From positions 137,738,250-137,802,249 of the forward strand of contig NC_092878.1 of assembly GCF_028372415.1 (NCBI RefSeq): 64,000 nt of DNA. Direction: 5' to 3'. The translations under genes and the position numbers were made by a program. Source of the DNA: Notamacropus eugenii. Lineage: Eukaryota; Chordata; Mammalia; Diprotodontia; Macropodidae. The notes beneath the pieces were generated by a model. It had not been told where the DNA came from and made no database searches. It worked only from the letters and a program-made list of their open reading frames with translations. Positions 22,330 to 32,324 of this stretch are shown here, piece after piece; within the stretch, counting starts at the first letter, position 1, and the number at the start of each line of letters is the position of its first letter.

Positions 22330-23355
22330 TATCCATACATACAGTGAGCTCTAATGACATATATTCCACCAAAGTTTCAATGGATGTATCACGTATCTTA
22401 AATTGTAAGTGGTTAAAAGCAGCATTTACTAAAACTGCTTTTATTTCTCTCACAATTTCAGAGGGTAGATTAAAGGTGAGGGATTTTTTGTATGCAATGA
22501 GCTGGTGGTAAAGCAGGGGGAAAGGGTATTTTTCTGGTTTAGTTGTTGGCTTAGAAAAAGGAGAGGAGATGTGGGAAACAAAACAAGGAAGAAAAACTAG
22601 AGGCATCACCTTGGTAATTCAGCAGTAGGAACTGGTGAGTTGATAGAAAATAAAACTGGTTTTGTAGAAATTGAAAAAGTCCCAAGAATTCCAAATGGTT
22701 ACTTTCAATCAGAAGTATTTTAGAATATTGCAAAGTAAATAATAATATTATCGTCAGATTCTCTTCGGGAGAAATACATCAAATTCTCATTTTTGTGTCT
22801 AGAATTCTAAAGAAATTAGGCACAAAGGGTGAGTTACTCAGACAATGAGTTACCCAAAGTCAAAATAGCATAAATGAAATTTTTCTTCTACTCTGATTTC
22901 TTTCTTTTTGGAGGGAAGAAAGGAGGGAGGGGAAAAAATGGTACACAGCTCTCCAGTACTGGTCCTCTTCCTACCTGACTGTAATTTAATGTCCAGTTCA
23001 AAAGCCCTTAGGGCTACCTGGGTGTTCGGAAGGGGAAAAGTTCCATCTCTACTGCTGAAAAATACTACAGCCCTGGTGAAGAGGGAGCAAAAAAGATATT
23101 CTGGCTAAACTGACCTACAATGGAGGCATTGTGTTCATTCTATATTGGGTGTTTTGACTTATTAGCAGTGAAACTTTGGTGGTGTTTGGGCCAGGGAGGG
23201 GAAAAGGCAGGAGTTCCAGAGCTGAAAGGATTAAGCCTTTAAGGAATGATCTCCGGGATTCTTCATCTTTTTTGTGTCATTATACCTTTTAGCACAGTTT
23301 TTTATTCATTAATTCACTGATTCAACAAACGCTTATTCTTCTTATTTTTATTTTT
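22330..23355. other. Intron 1, nothing recognised
   Basis: No exon or confident repeat seen. Confidence 0.4.
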
Positions 23356-23359
23356 TCTT

Positions 23360-23550
23360 TCTTCTTTCATACCTGTGTGACTTTGGGTAATTCATTTAAC
23401 CTCTCTGAGATTTCTCATCTATAAAATGAAGACACTTAAAAATAGTTGAAATTTATTGCTTTAAGGCTTAAAAAATGCACTATGAGGTGTATGATAAGTG
23501 TTTTATTATCCCATTATATAACTAAGGAAACTGAGGCTCAAAGAAATGAA
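23360..23550 (+). repeat. MIR-like fragments
   Basis: A + strand piece (gtgtgactttgggtaattca, ctctgagatttctcatctat) is followed by a - strand-type piece (ttattatcccattatataac, aggaaactgaggctcaaaga). Confidence 0.55.
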
Positions 23551-23553
23551 TTG

Positions 23554-23785
23554 GCCAGACATGATTGTACATACTTATTATCCTTGTTAGTGAGAAAGCT
23601 GAGATTGGTGGATCTCTCGAGCTTAGGAGTTCTGAACTTCGTGGATTAAACTACTGGGTGTTCATACTAAATTCAACTAAATTCATACTAAATTCAATAA
23701 GTGGTTTGGGGTGCCAAGGAAGCATCTCCAGAAACAGAGCAGGTTAAAGTTTACTTGTCAGTCAACAATGTGATAGGACAGTGAG
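23554..23785 (+). pseudogene. 7SL (SRP) RNA pseudogene, diverged
   Basis: Starts gccagacatgattgtacata, corresponding to the 7SL 5' end. It continues through gctgagattggtggatct, cttaggagttctgaac and gggtgttcatactaaattc. A short tandem duplication of actaaattcatactaaattc follows. It then matches the S domain at gaaacagagcaggttaaag and gtcagtcaacaatgtgatag. 7SL is the RNA scaffold of the signal recognition particle; this copy is a decayed retrocopy. The 3' end appears displaced to 24029-24073. Confidence 0.6.
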
Positions 23786-24028
23786 TGTTTGTACTGGAAC
23801 CAAGTCAAAGGAATTCTTAGCAAAGCCTGTCAATTACTTTTCAGCATGAGTATTCAAATCTCAGAAATCAGCAGATGTTACAAAACAGGACTTGATTTAT
23901 TGTTCTGTCAATTGTCTAGACCTAAGAAAGGGATGGAAAAAATGTTAATAACGCAGATTAAGTTCACAAGTGTGTTGTGCACATTTTGTTTTGGAGAGCT
24001 GGTTGTTAAACATTTATGAGCATAACAC

Positions 24029-24073
24029 TGTGTGAGTTGCTGCTGTATTTCCAGCCTGGGTGACACAAGACCT
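24029..24073 (+). pseudogene. Displaced 3' end of the 7SL pseudogene
   Basis: ctgtgtgagttgctgctgta then tttccagcctgggtgacaca and agacct match the last 45 bases or so of 7SL RNA (cctgtgaatagcc...ccagcctgggcaac). About 240 unrelated bases separate it from the rest, suggesting a later insertion. The (GATA/GATG)n array begins where the A-tail would be. Confidence 0.5.
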
Positions 24074-24074
24074 A

Positions 24075-24245
24075 ATAGATAGATAGATAGATGGATGGAT
24101 AGATGGATGGATGGATGGATGGATGGATGGATGGATGGATGGATGGATGGATGGATGGATGGAACGGTGGATGGATTGATGGATGGATGGATGGATGGAT
24201 GGATGGATGGATGGATGGATGGATGGATGGATGGATGGATGGATG
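24075..24245. repeat. (GATA)n/(GATG)n microsatellite
   Basis: About 170 bases of gata then ggat units with few interruptions (gaacggtggatggattgatg near 24162-24181). It produces open frames of repeated His-Pro-Ser-Ile on the - strand that are not genes. Confidence 0.95.
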
Positions 24246-24249
24246 CATA

Positions 24250-24695
24250 GACACAAAGACAGACAGATAGAAAGGAGGATGAGGACAAGGAGAAGAAGAA
24301 GGAGGAATGTCTGAGTCACAAAACAGTAAATGTCAGAAGCAAGATGTAAACGCAGGTCTTCCCAGGTTCCACAATTATTCCACTGCATTATCATTGAAAC
24401 ACCTACTTAGAGTAGGAATAGTTTTAGAATCCTTTCTAGTGCTCAATCATTTGATCCTATATCTTCAGCCAGTTTTCTCCTCAAACACATAAGTCATTTC
24501 TCCTCCAGGCAGGCAGCCTGGTGTGGAAATCTGCCCCATCTAGAGCTATGCAAATGTGGGAAAATCCTTCTGCTCAGTCAATATGATTGTTCAGCATTTA
24601 TTCAGAATAAATCATTTCATTAACAAAGTAAGGAAAAGAAGCATTGTTGTCACCAAGGTGCCTCCTGTCATTAACTTATTCAACACTTATTGAGA
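24250..24695. other. Intron 1, nothing recognised
   Basis: No exon or confident repeat seen. Confidence 0.4.
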
Positions 24696-24704
24696 ACCTT
24701 CCCA

Positions 24705-24965
24705 AATCCAAGGGCCAGCTCAGTGATACAATGCAGAGTGCTGGACCTGGAGTTAAGAAGACTCATCTTCCTGAGTTTGAATCTGGCCTCAGACACTTGC
24801 TAGCTGTGGGAACCTGGGCAAATCACTTAATCCTGTTTATCTCAGATTCTCCATCTGTAAAATGATCTGGAGGAGGAAATGGCAAACCACTCTGGTATCT
24901 TTGTCAAGAAAACTCTAAATGTGGTCACGAAGAGTCAGAAACCACTGAAATAACTGAAGAACAAC
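24705..24965 (+). repeat. MAR1 SINE
   Basis: gggccagctcagtgatacaa, tgagtttgaatctggcctca, aacctgggcaaatcacttaa, ggaggaaatggcaaaccact, ending gaaataactgaagaacaact. Full length. Confidence 0.85.
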
Positions 24966-25041
24966 TAAGGTCAGAGAAATGTGCTAAGCCTCAGAGAGAA
25001 TACAGAAATGTATAGAATACAATCCCCACCTTAAGAGACAG

Positions 25042-25190
25042 GAGCTGGGGCAGCTCGGTGGTAAAGTGGATAGAGCACTAGCCCTGGAGCATCTGAATTC
25101 AAATCCATCTTCTGACATGTGCTAACTATGTGGTCCTGGATAAGTCACTTAACTCGGGTTGCTTCCAAAAAAAAAAAAAAGAAAGAAATT
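25042..25190 (+). repeat. MAR1 SINE, short form with A-tail
   Basis: ggggcagctcggtggtaaag, tctgaattcaaatccatctt and gataagtcacttaactcggg lead directly into an A-run. The 3' half is missing, so this is the head plus poly(A) form. Confidence 0.8.
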
Positions 25191-25261
25191 TATACTATAA
25201 TAGGGCAGATAAAATCTGGACACAGCTGACTGTAGAACAAAAAATTATATGGTCAGCGTGT

Positions 25262-25567
25262 TCATCCTTCGTTGCCGAAGAAGACCATGTCATCAGAGAA
25301 ATAATGATATGACTTGCACTTCACTTTGTTTTGAGTGAGGGAGGGCTGTGCAGGTCACCAGCCTCACTTCTCCTCCAGAGCTATCTGAATCCAGTGACCA
25401 GATATTCATCAGAAAGACTGGAGATGACCCAGGATGAGGCAATTGGGGTTAAGTGACTTGCCCAAGGTCACAGAGTTAGTGAGTTTCAAGTGTCTGAGGT
25501 GAGATTTGAACTCAGGTCCTCCCGACTCCTGCACTGGTGCTCTATCCACTGCACCACCTAGCTGCCC
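25262..25567 (-). repeat. Composite SINE: tRNA-type head with RTE tail
   Basis: On the - strand it starts ggggcagctaggtggtgcag, has ggacctgagttcaaatctca and gtgaccttgggcaagtcact. Then, instead of the MAR1 3' half, it continues with tggctctggaggagaagtga-like sequence, ctgcacagccctccctcact and a gatgacatggtcttcttcgg tail. That tail matches the 3' end of the RTE LINEs in this window (for example 30110-30150). This is a SINE that borrowed an RTE 3' end. Confidence 0.75.
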
Positions 25568-26955
25568 CACTATGGTCAGTAATAGTGCAGACAAAGCATG
25601 ACCATGTGGTTCAGAGGAGAAAGATAGTTTTTTCAGTGTTAGGCTTTGAATTTTAATGGAGGGGAAAACTTTGATAGGTGAAGGTGAAGAAGGAAATCAT
25701 TCCAGGTAGAGGAATGAAGAGAATTGCAAAAGCAAATCTTTATATTGGAAAACAAATGGATGTTTGGGCAATGGTAAGAAGTTGAAATTGCTTGGGGACT
25801 GTGTTGGAGAGTTATAGAAGAGAAGGCTGGAAAGGAGAGATTAGGAGTCCCCCGGATGCCAGCTAAGGACCTGGCCTTGAGTCGGCAATGTGAAACAGGC
25901 TTCGTGGAAGGGGAAAAATGCTTCTTAAAACCCTTCATAGCAGAGCTTTAAAAGGATTAATTTGTCTATAGTGTGCAGTATGTTGTATGAATTGGAGTCA
26001 GAAGAAATGGGAGGCAGGAGCCTATGTAGGAAAATGTATAAGTGGACTTAAAACCAAGGCAGACGATTATACTCATGGGATAACTAGCTACATGGGAATG
26101 AGTTCTTCTGCTTTTGTGTGTTTCCAATTGATCAATGAGCCAATGAACTGCTCCCTAATTAAGTGCCTACTATCTGTCAGGTGCCTTACTGGAAACAAAG
26201 GGTTCAAAGACAAGAAAGGAGGTCTAACAACAAGACGATTACATTCTAGGGAGTGTGAGATTTGAAAAATTTGAGAGACCTGATTTCTAGGTAATTCAAC
26301 CATTTTATTAATAAGGCTAGCATGTTGTTAATAAGAGAACTTGTTAATAATTAGTGATATTATTAGTAAAAAATACTCTTGAATGCCAAAGACCCCTCAT
26401 GGTGGTAGGCTCACAGTTTATATGCCCTTGGAAGACTAGTTAACCATTAATGAAAAAATGAATAGTATAATAAGATGTAGGCTCATTCTAATGAGGGTCT
26501 TGAAGATACATGACTTGGATCAGCCAAATCTTAGAAAAGAAGATTTATCAATTTCCATATCAACTGTATGACAAAAGAGAGAATCCACATTTTCTCAGAC
26601 TTGTCTGAGTAAATGCCATGGGCAGGAATCCATTCATTAGCTTAAACTTAGAATTTCTTTTCTATCTGATTAGATCTTAGTCAAGGTAAATCTTTGAGAA
26701 AGATTTCCCACACTGGTTGATTTCTGGATGAGGAAGTAGAAACAGAGGGAAACTTTGGTCCTGATTCAATATTTAGTTATTAATCTGAGAAAGAAAGAAT
26801 CACTTCTCTCAAGAGGAAACATGTTCATATATGTGCATATAAAATAAGTGCAAAAATAAAAAGTAAGCTGGGAGCGGGGGAAGGATCAGGAAAAGTCTCA
26901 TAGTGTTTGAGATGAGTTATGAATGAATGAATGAAACAGCATTTATCAAATATTT
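25568..26955. other. Intron 1, no gene; one old repeat scrap
   Basis: About 26120-26260 resembles the start of the ancient repeat at 7135 (aagtgcctactatctgtcag, then ttacattctagggagtgtga). The remainder is unrecognised. Confidence 0.4.
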
Positions 26956-26959
26956 TAAT

Positions 26960-27225
26960 GTTATTCAATTGTTTTAGTCATGTCTGAATCTTTTGTGGCC
27001 CTATTTGGGGTTTTCTTGGCTAAGATACTGGAGTGGCTTGCCATTTCCTTCTCCAGCTCATTTGGCAGATGAGGAAACCAAGGCAAATAAGGTGAAGTGA
27101 CTTGCCCAAGGTTACATGGCTAGTAAGTGTCTGAGGCTGGATTTGAACTCAGGAAGATGAGTCTTCCTGACTCTAGGCCCAGCACTCTATGCACGATGGT
27201 GCCACCTAACTGTCCTTTAAGTGCT
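26960..27225 (-). repeat. MAR1 SINE
   Basis: On + it reads gtcatgtctgaatcttttgt, ggggttttcttggctaagat, gacttgcccaaggttacatg and ggatttgaactcaggaagat. It closes with tgccacctaactgtcc. Full length. Confidence 0.85.
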
Positions 27226-27229
27226 TGCT

Positions 27230-27735
27230 GCACGCTAACACAAACACAAAACCAAAGATAATCAATGTCTGCCTCAAAAAGTTTCCATTCTAAGTGGGGA
27301 GAGGAGGAAGAAGGGTGCCAATGTAGGAGATTTAAGAGAGAGTTGGCCATGGCAGAGTATGTTAGCTTGTAAAGATACACGGAGGGTAAATGAAACCAGA
27401 GGGGATTTAGATTGAACCAACCTTTCCTGTAGTAACTGCAGTATTCATTTGGTATGGTGTATGTCCCAGATAGAGAACTAAAAAAAAAAAAAGAATCTTG
27501 CTAACAATCTGAAAAATCCATCCAGTTGCCATAGCCTCTCCTTAGACTCCTCTGGTGGCTTTCTGAGTGCATGGGATGGCAGCCAGTCACAACCTTTTAT
27601 AAAACTGAGACACTTAGTAAAATAAACTTGGTGAGCATGAAGGGAGTCTGAGAAAGAGGATCTGTACGCCAGTACCTCAAAAGCTCAGCCACTCAAGCAG
27701 CTCATTACCCAGAGGTCTCTGAAGCATATCAGAAC
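27230..27735. other. Intron 1, nothing recognised
   Basis: A-run near 27480-27492. No gene seen. Confidence 0.4.
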
Positions 27736-27739
27736 GATT

Positions 27740-28131
27740 CAAGTAGGACTTATTATTGTGAAAAGGGAGGAAAGTGGAACATTACTCCACTATAAAAAAT
27801 GATGAACTCAATGATTTTAGAAAAACATGGAGAGATCTCCATGAAATAATGCAGAGTGAAATGAGCAGAATCCAGAGAACACGGCATACAGTATTGTTTT
27901 AGGAACAACTCTTGAGCAACCAAGTCGCTCTGAGTGTTATAAATATCCAAATTAACCTCAGACATCCTATGAAGGAAGATACTGTAGGAATCCAGAAAGG
28001 AATACTGCTGTGGCATAGGATGGGATGTGTTGATTGATTTAGAAAAAACATGGAAAGACTTGGACTAATGAAGGAAGATGCCCTCCACCTTCAAAGAAAC
28101 AGATGATAGGATATAAATATAGTAGTCTTAC

Positions 28132-28162
<31 letters not shown>

Positions 28163-28520
28163 TGAGTGTATATGTGTGTATGTTTATAGATACATAGATA
28201 TATATCCATACTCTTCTTTGGGGGGAAAGGTAGGAGAAAAATAAAAGTTAAAAAGTGCACCACAGAAAACAAAAGAAAACCTACCAGGAAGCAAAGAAAA
28301 GCTAGGCAGCACACAAGGCAAATGCAGTATTTATTATATAGGTTTTCTTGAAAGGGAGATTTATTGTTTTATATTGAATCATCTCTTATGGTCTCTGCTG
28401 TGTACAGAGCAATGTTATTTTCTTTTCTTTTCTCATTTTGTATTTAAGTGTAAAAAATTTTTTTAAATTACCAAACAAAAAAAGGAAGAAAGAAAAGGAA
28501 GGAAAGACGGTAACTTTTGT
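27740..28520 (+). repeat. L1 3'-end fragments, possibly two
   Basis: ggaacattactccactataa, ttttagaaaaacatggagag, gagtgaaatgagcagaatcc and gaatccagaaaggaatactg match the L1 3' untranslated region. A second aacatggaaagacttggact block at 28045 suggests a second, nested or duplicated tail. The A-rich part ends near 28500. Confidence 0.65.
28124..28205. repeat. (TA)n-rich microsatellite
   Basis: tatata run followed by cacacatatatgagtgtata-type repetition. Confidence 0.8.
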
Positions 28521-28524
28521 TTCC

Positions 28525-29100
28525 AGAACAGGTTTGCTGCTCTTTGTCGGGGCCACATAATTGCTTTTCAATGAGCCAAGGAAGGTTTTGTTTCTGCTAG
28601 TGTAGCCTTTCAAGGGGGTGGATGGGAAGTGTAGCTTTTCCCAAATAGATTTTCCATGCTAGTACCTTCTAGAGGTACTAGAGGATCATGGGAGGAAGAA
28701 GCCAAGAGACATGGAAAGCATGAGAACTTTTGCATCCATGGGAACGACATTACAAGTGTAGAGCTCTGCTACCCCAAAATGAATATCATTCTGAGCAGTT
28801 GGACCCTTGTCTAGCTCACTGACCCCCTTAAGAAGTGATCTGACTGAACAGAATGCTGTGGTTTTCCTGACTGTTGCTAGTACTAGGATCTGGCAAATTT
28901 ATCCCCTTTCTACTTCCTCCCTTCTCTTGTTTCATCACTGCCTGGCTACCCTCAGAAGTTTACTGCTCTCTTTAAATTTTACTAATTTGCTATATATTCT
29001 TTTATAATGAGTTTTGTCTTCAAATAAAATTAAATTGATTTTTGTTGCATATTGAGTAAATAGTGGCTGCAAAACAGTGGATAAACAGCCTTGATTTAAC
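28525..29100. other. Intron 1, nothing recognised
   Basis: No exon or confident repeat seen. Confidence 0.4.
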
Positions 29101-29104
29101 CATG

Positions 29105-29530
29105 AGTCAGCCAGTCAATAAGCACTTATTAAGCAGACACTATGCTATATGCCAGGCACTAGGCTAAGCACTATGGTTACAAAGAAAGACAAAAGACAGT
29201 CCCTGCTTTTAAGGAGCTCCTAGTCTAATGGGGGAGACACTATGCAAATAACTATGTACAAACAAGATAGAATCAAGATAAATTGGGAGTAGACTCAGAG
29301 GGAAGTCACTAAGATTAAGGAGAGGCATCCTGCAGAAGCGGGGCTTGAGCTGAGACTTTGAGGAAAGCTAAGAGTCAGTGATGAAGGGAAAAACCAGTGC
29401 AGGCATGGGGAACAGCCACTGACAATGCTAGCCCTTGGGAGATGGGATTTCTTCTTCATGGAAGAACAAGGAGGCCAATGTCACTACCTGGAGGGAAGTG
29501 AGGCATAAAAGCACTGTAAAGATAGAAAGA
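29105..29530 (+). repeat. Ancient mammalian repeat (same family as 7135-9660)
   Basis: ataagcacttattaagcaga, atgccaggcactaggctaag, cagtccctgcttttaaggag, ctagtctaatgggggagaca and gcaggcatggggaacagcca. It is a longer, better preserved copy of the 5' part seen at 7135. Family name not recalled. Confidence 0.55.
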
Positions 29531-29564
29531 GGCCAAATAGGGAATTTTATATTTCAACTCTGAT

Positions 29565-30150
29565 GTGAAACCTCCTTTGATACTGTCCTACTGCCTGTGA
29601 AACCTGGGCAGCATACCAGCACCATACCAGGAAACTGAATCGCTTCCATTTGAATTGTCTTGGAAAGATTCTGAAGATCACTTGCAGGACTGAGGTCCTT
29701 ACTTAAACTAAACTGCCAAGCATTCAAACTATGCTTCAGAGAGCACAACTCCGATGGGCTGGCCATCTTGTTCAATTTCAGATGTACTTTGTCTAAAACA
29801 AACTTTTCTACAGAGAACTCACACAAGGCAAGTGCTCACATGGAAGTCAAAAGAAGTGATATAAGGACACTCAAGGTCTCACTGAAGAACTTTGGAATTG
29901 ATTGTGAGGCATGGAAGTCACTGGTAAAAGAGCATCCCCACCAAAGAAGGCACTATGCTCTATGAGCAAAACAGAATTGCAGTAGCTCAAAACAAACATG
30001 AGATACACAAATTTAGAGATATCTCCACTCCAAATGTACATGTGGACTATCTGAGCTCATGTTGGTCTGATCAGCCACAAGTCAGATATACTGTATACTA
30101 ATTCCCACATAGTGATGTCATGATGGTCCTCTCTGAGAGCAACTACCTGC
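29565..30150 (+). repeat. RTE-clade LINE, 3' part
   Basis: Encodes with breaks the C-terminal end of an RTE-type reverse transcriptase protein: actgcctgtgaaacctgggc (CETW), agaaactttggaattg-type sequence, then a 3' untranslated tail with ctcatgttggtctgatcagc and gatgtcatgatggtcctctc. It shares long blocks with the - strand copies at 32325 and 40035. Confidence 0.7.
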
Positions 30151-30154
30151 ATGT

Positions 30155-30625
30155 CCTACCTTACTTAGTACTGTCTGCCAATCAAAGAAGTGGAATGCCA
30201 TTTTTAATATCTTTTCAACTTGGCAATCTATACCACATACCCAGTTCCCCAGCACTGACATCTGATCTACCAGTTCCTCAGGGAGAGTGAAAATCATTCT
30301 TGAGGGTTGTCCAGTCTTTTTGAGTCACTCCCCACACAAATTGAGAACAGAACTTTCAGTCATCATGTATTTCTTTCTTTTTTTTTGACTCTCTTCCAGC
30401 TGCCATCCCTATCATTGTCTTATGTTCCTTCCAATGACCCCTCTTTATTGTCTCCAGTTACTCAAACAGCAGAAAGAATGGAGAAAAGTCATAATACCCA
30501 GTACAAATTTATCAATCAATCAACAGGTGTTTACTTGAGTATTATGTGACCAGCATTGTGCTATGTATTATGTAAGCCACAAAGAAGAATGATATGGTCC
30601 CATTTCCCAAGGCACTTAAATTTTA
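30155..30625. other. Intron 1, nothing recognised
   Basis: No gene seen. Confidence 0.4.
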
Positions 30626-30627
30626 TT

Positions 30628-30882
30628 TTTTGTTTTTGTTCAGTCATTTCAATTGGGTCCAACTATTCGTGACCTCATTTGGGTCTTATTGACAAAAACA
30701 CTAGAATGGCTTGCCATTTCCTTCTCCAGCTCATTTTACAGATGAAGAATCTGAGACAAACAAGATTAAGTGACGTGCCCAAGGTCACACAGCTAATAAG
30801 TGTCTGAGACCAGATTTGAACTCAGAAAGATGAGTCTTCCTGACTCCAAGCCTATCCACTACCCATGACACCAGCAAATTGC
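30628..30882 (-). repeat. MAR1 SINE
   Basis: On + it reads gttcagtcatttcaattggg, gtgacctcatttgggtctta, aaggtcacacagctaataag and gatttgaactcagaaagatg. Nearly full length. Confidence 0.85.
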
Positions 30883-30999
30883 TCTAAAAAACTCCAAAAC
30901 AACACTTTATTATACTATCCCTTCTTACCAGATCAGATGTTTATAAATATTCTTTACTGCTTGCCAAACAAACTGAAACAACTTAGCTTAGTCTTTTAG

Positions 31000-31290
31000 A
31001 GGCTCTCACAATTTGACACTCCCCCATCTTTCCAGCCTTCCCTCTGTATAACCCACACTTACTAACCATTCATTGTTCCCTGCCCACCTCTTGGGCTTTC
31101 CGTAACTTTGCTTGCATTGTTGTTTGCATATAGAACAACACTGACCTCATTCCCACACCAGCTGAACACCTACACACCCTTTAAAGTTCACCTCAAAAGC
31201 TACCTCCTCTAAGAAGTCTTTCCTGTTTCCCCAAAGACAAGATTTCCTCCATCCCAGACGATACATAACACTTTGGATTATCAGGTGCCT
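31000..31290 (+). repeat. L2 LINE 3' fragment
   Basis: catctttccagccttccctc, then tgggctttccgtaactttgc, ttcacctcaaaagctacctc and ctctaagaagtctttcctgt. The same order of phrases is seen in mammalian L2 3' ends. Confidence 0.6.
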
Positions 31291-31294
31291 TCCT

Positions 31295-31910
31295 CACTTA
31301 CCCAAGGTCACACAGCTAGCTTGTGCTACAGCATGAACTCAGGGGCCTGGACTCCAAGTCCAGGCTGGAGTCCAATTCCAGACTCAGTACATTTCCCACT
31401 GTGGCCTGCTGCTAGTTCTTAGCTAAACTTTGTTATCTCCCCTAGCAATGAGTTCAAGGTTCTGCACATAAAATAAATGCTCTATTTGCATTTAAGGTCA
31501 ATATTAATACTGTCTCCTCTATGCTTGAATTGTAAAGAAGTTCTATGATATAAAATCAATATCAAATTGCTCAAATGAGATAACATTTAATAAACCTTAC
31601 AGTGCTACGTAAATTGCTAGCTATTATTATTGTTATTATTCATTAAAAATTATTGGAGGGCTAGAAGGGGAGACTGTAGACATGAGCCTGATTAGGTCAG
31701 TCCCAAGTGGTCCTAACCAATCATTACTGGGCCATTTACATAGTAGACACTGAAGTACCATAGAGAGAAGGAAGGATGGGAGTCAGCATTACTTCTGCTA
31801 ATTTTCATACTCAGTTTTGTATGGTTTTTGAGATCACCAACAATGACTTAGCAATCATATCCAAAAACTCTTTGAGTGCCCTTCACTTTAAGACTCATAT
31901 CCTAAGTATG
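31295..31910. other. Intron 1, small CORE-SINE remnants only
   Basis: About 31560-31640 has a CORE-type tail (aaatgagataacatttaata, gctagctattattattgtta). The remainder is unrecognised. Confidence 0.45.
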
Positions 31911-31914
31911 AGGT

Positions 31915-32195
31915 GCCACGCATGATGGCTCATGCCTGTAATCCCATATACTGGAGGGAGGGAGACTGAGGCTAGGGATCAACTGAGTTGCAATGAGTCC
32001 TATAGGCTGATCAAGTGCCTGCATTAAGTCTGGCATCAATACAGTGAGTCTCTAGGAGACTGCCAAATTGGTTAAGGAGGGGTGAATTGGACAAGGGCAG
32101 AAATGGAGCTGATCAAAGCTCCCATGCCCATTAGAGTGGAATTCAGCCATGAGTAGCCCCTGTACTTTAGCCCATGGGTGAGATGGGAAAATGTA
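31915..32195 (+). pseudogene. 7SL (SRP) RNA pseudogene, nearly full length
   Basis: Collinear with 7SL RNA. The 5' Alu domain is gccacgcatgatggctcatg then cctgtaatccc, followed by gagactgaggctagggatca. The S domain is tgcattaagtctggcatcaa, ttaaggaggggtgaattgga and cagaaatggagctgatcaaa. The 3' Alu-domain strand is near 32150-32190. Some 15 bases of the Alu domain (the caggagttctggg part) are deleted, and substitutions are spread throughout. With no A/B-box or upstream promoter evidence, this is a decayed retrocopy and not a working SRP RNA gene. Confidence 0.85.
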
Positions 32196-32324
32196 GTGCT
32201 TTTTAAAAATGAAGGAAAGGTATTTTAGGATGAATAGCAGACTCAAGGAACTTAAGAGTTGGAAGGAACCTCAACAGTCATCTTTGTACAGAAGTCTGCA
32301 AACTACATCTGTTTTTGTTGGTTG

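Noticed and set aside
22133..22609. 158-codon open frame on the - strand with an Asp-Arg-Glu-Thr-rich part
   Set aside because: Half of it is the (TCTG)n tract. No start context, domain or splice sites were found.
24014..24394. 126-codon frames rich in His-Pro-Ser-Ile
   Set aside because: Translation of the (GATG)n microsatellite in several frames.
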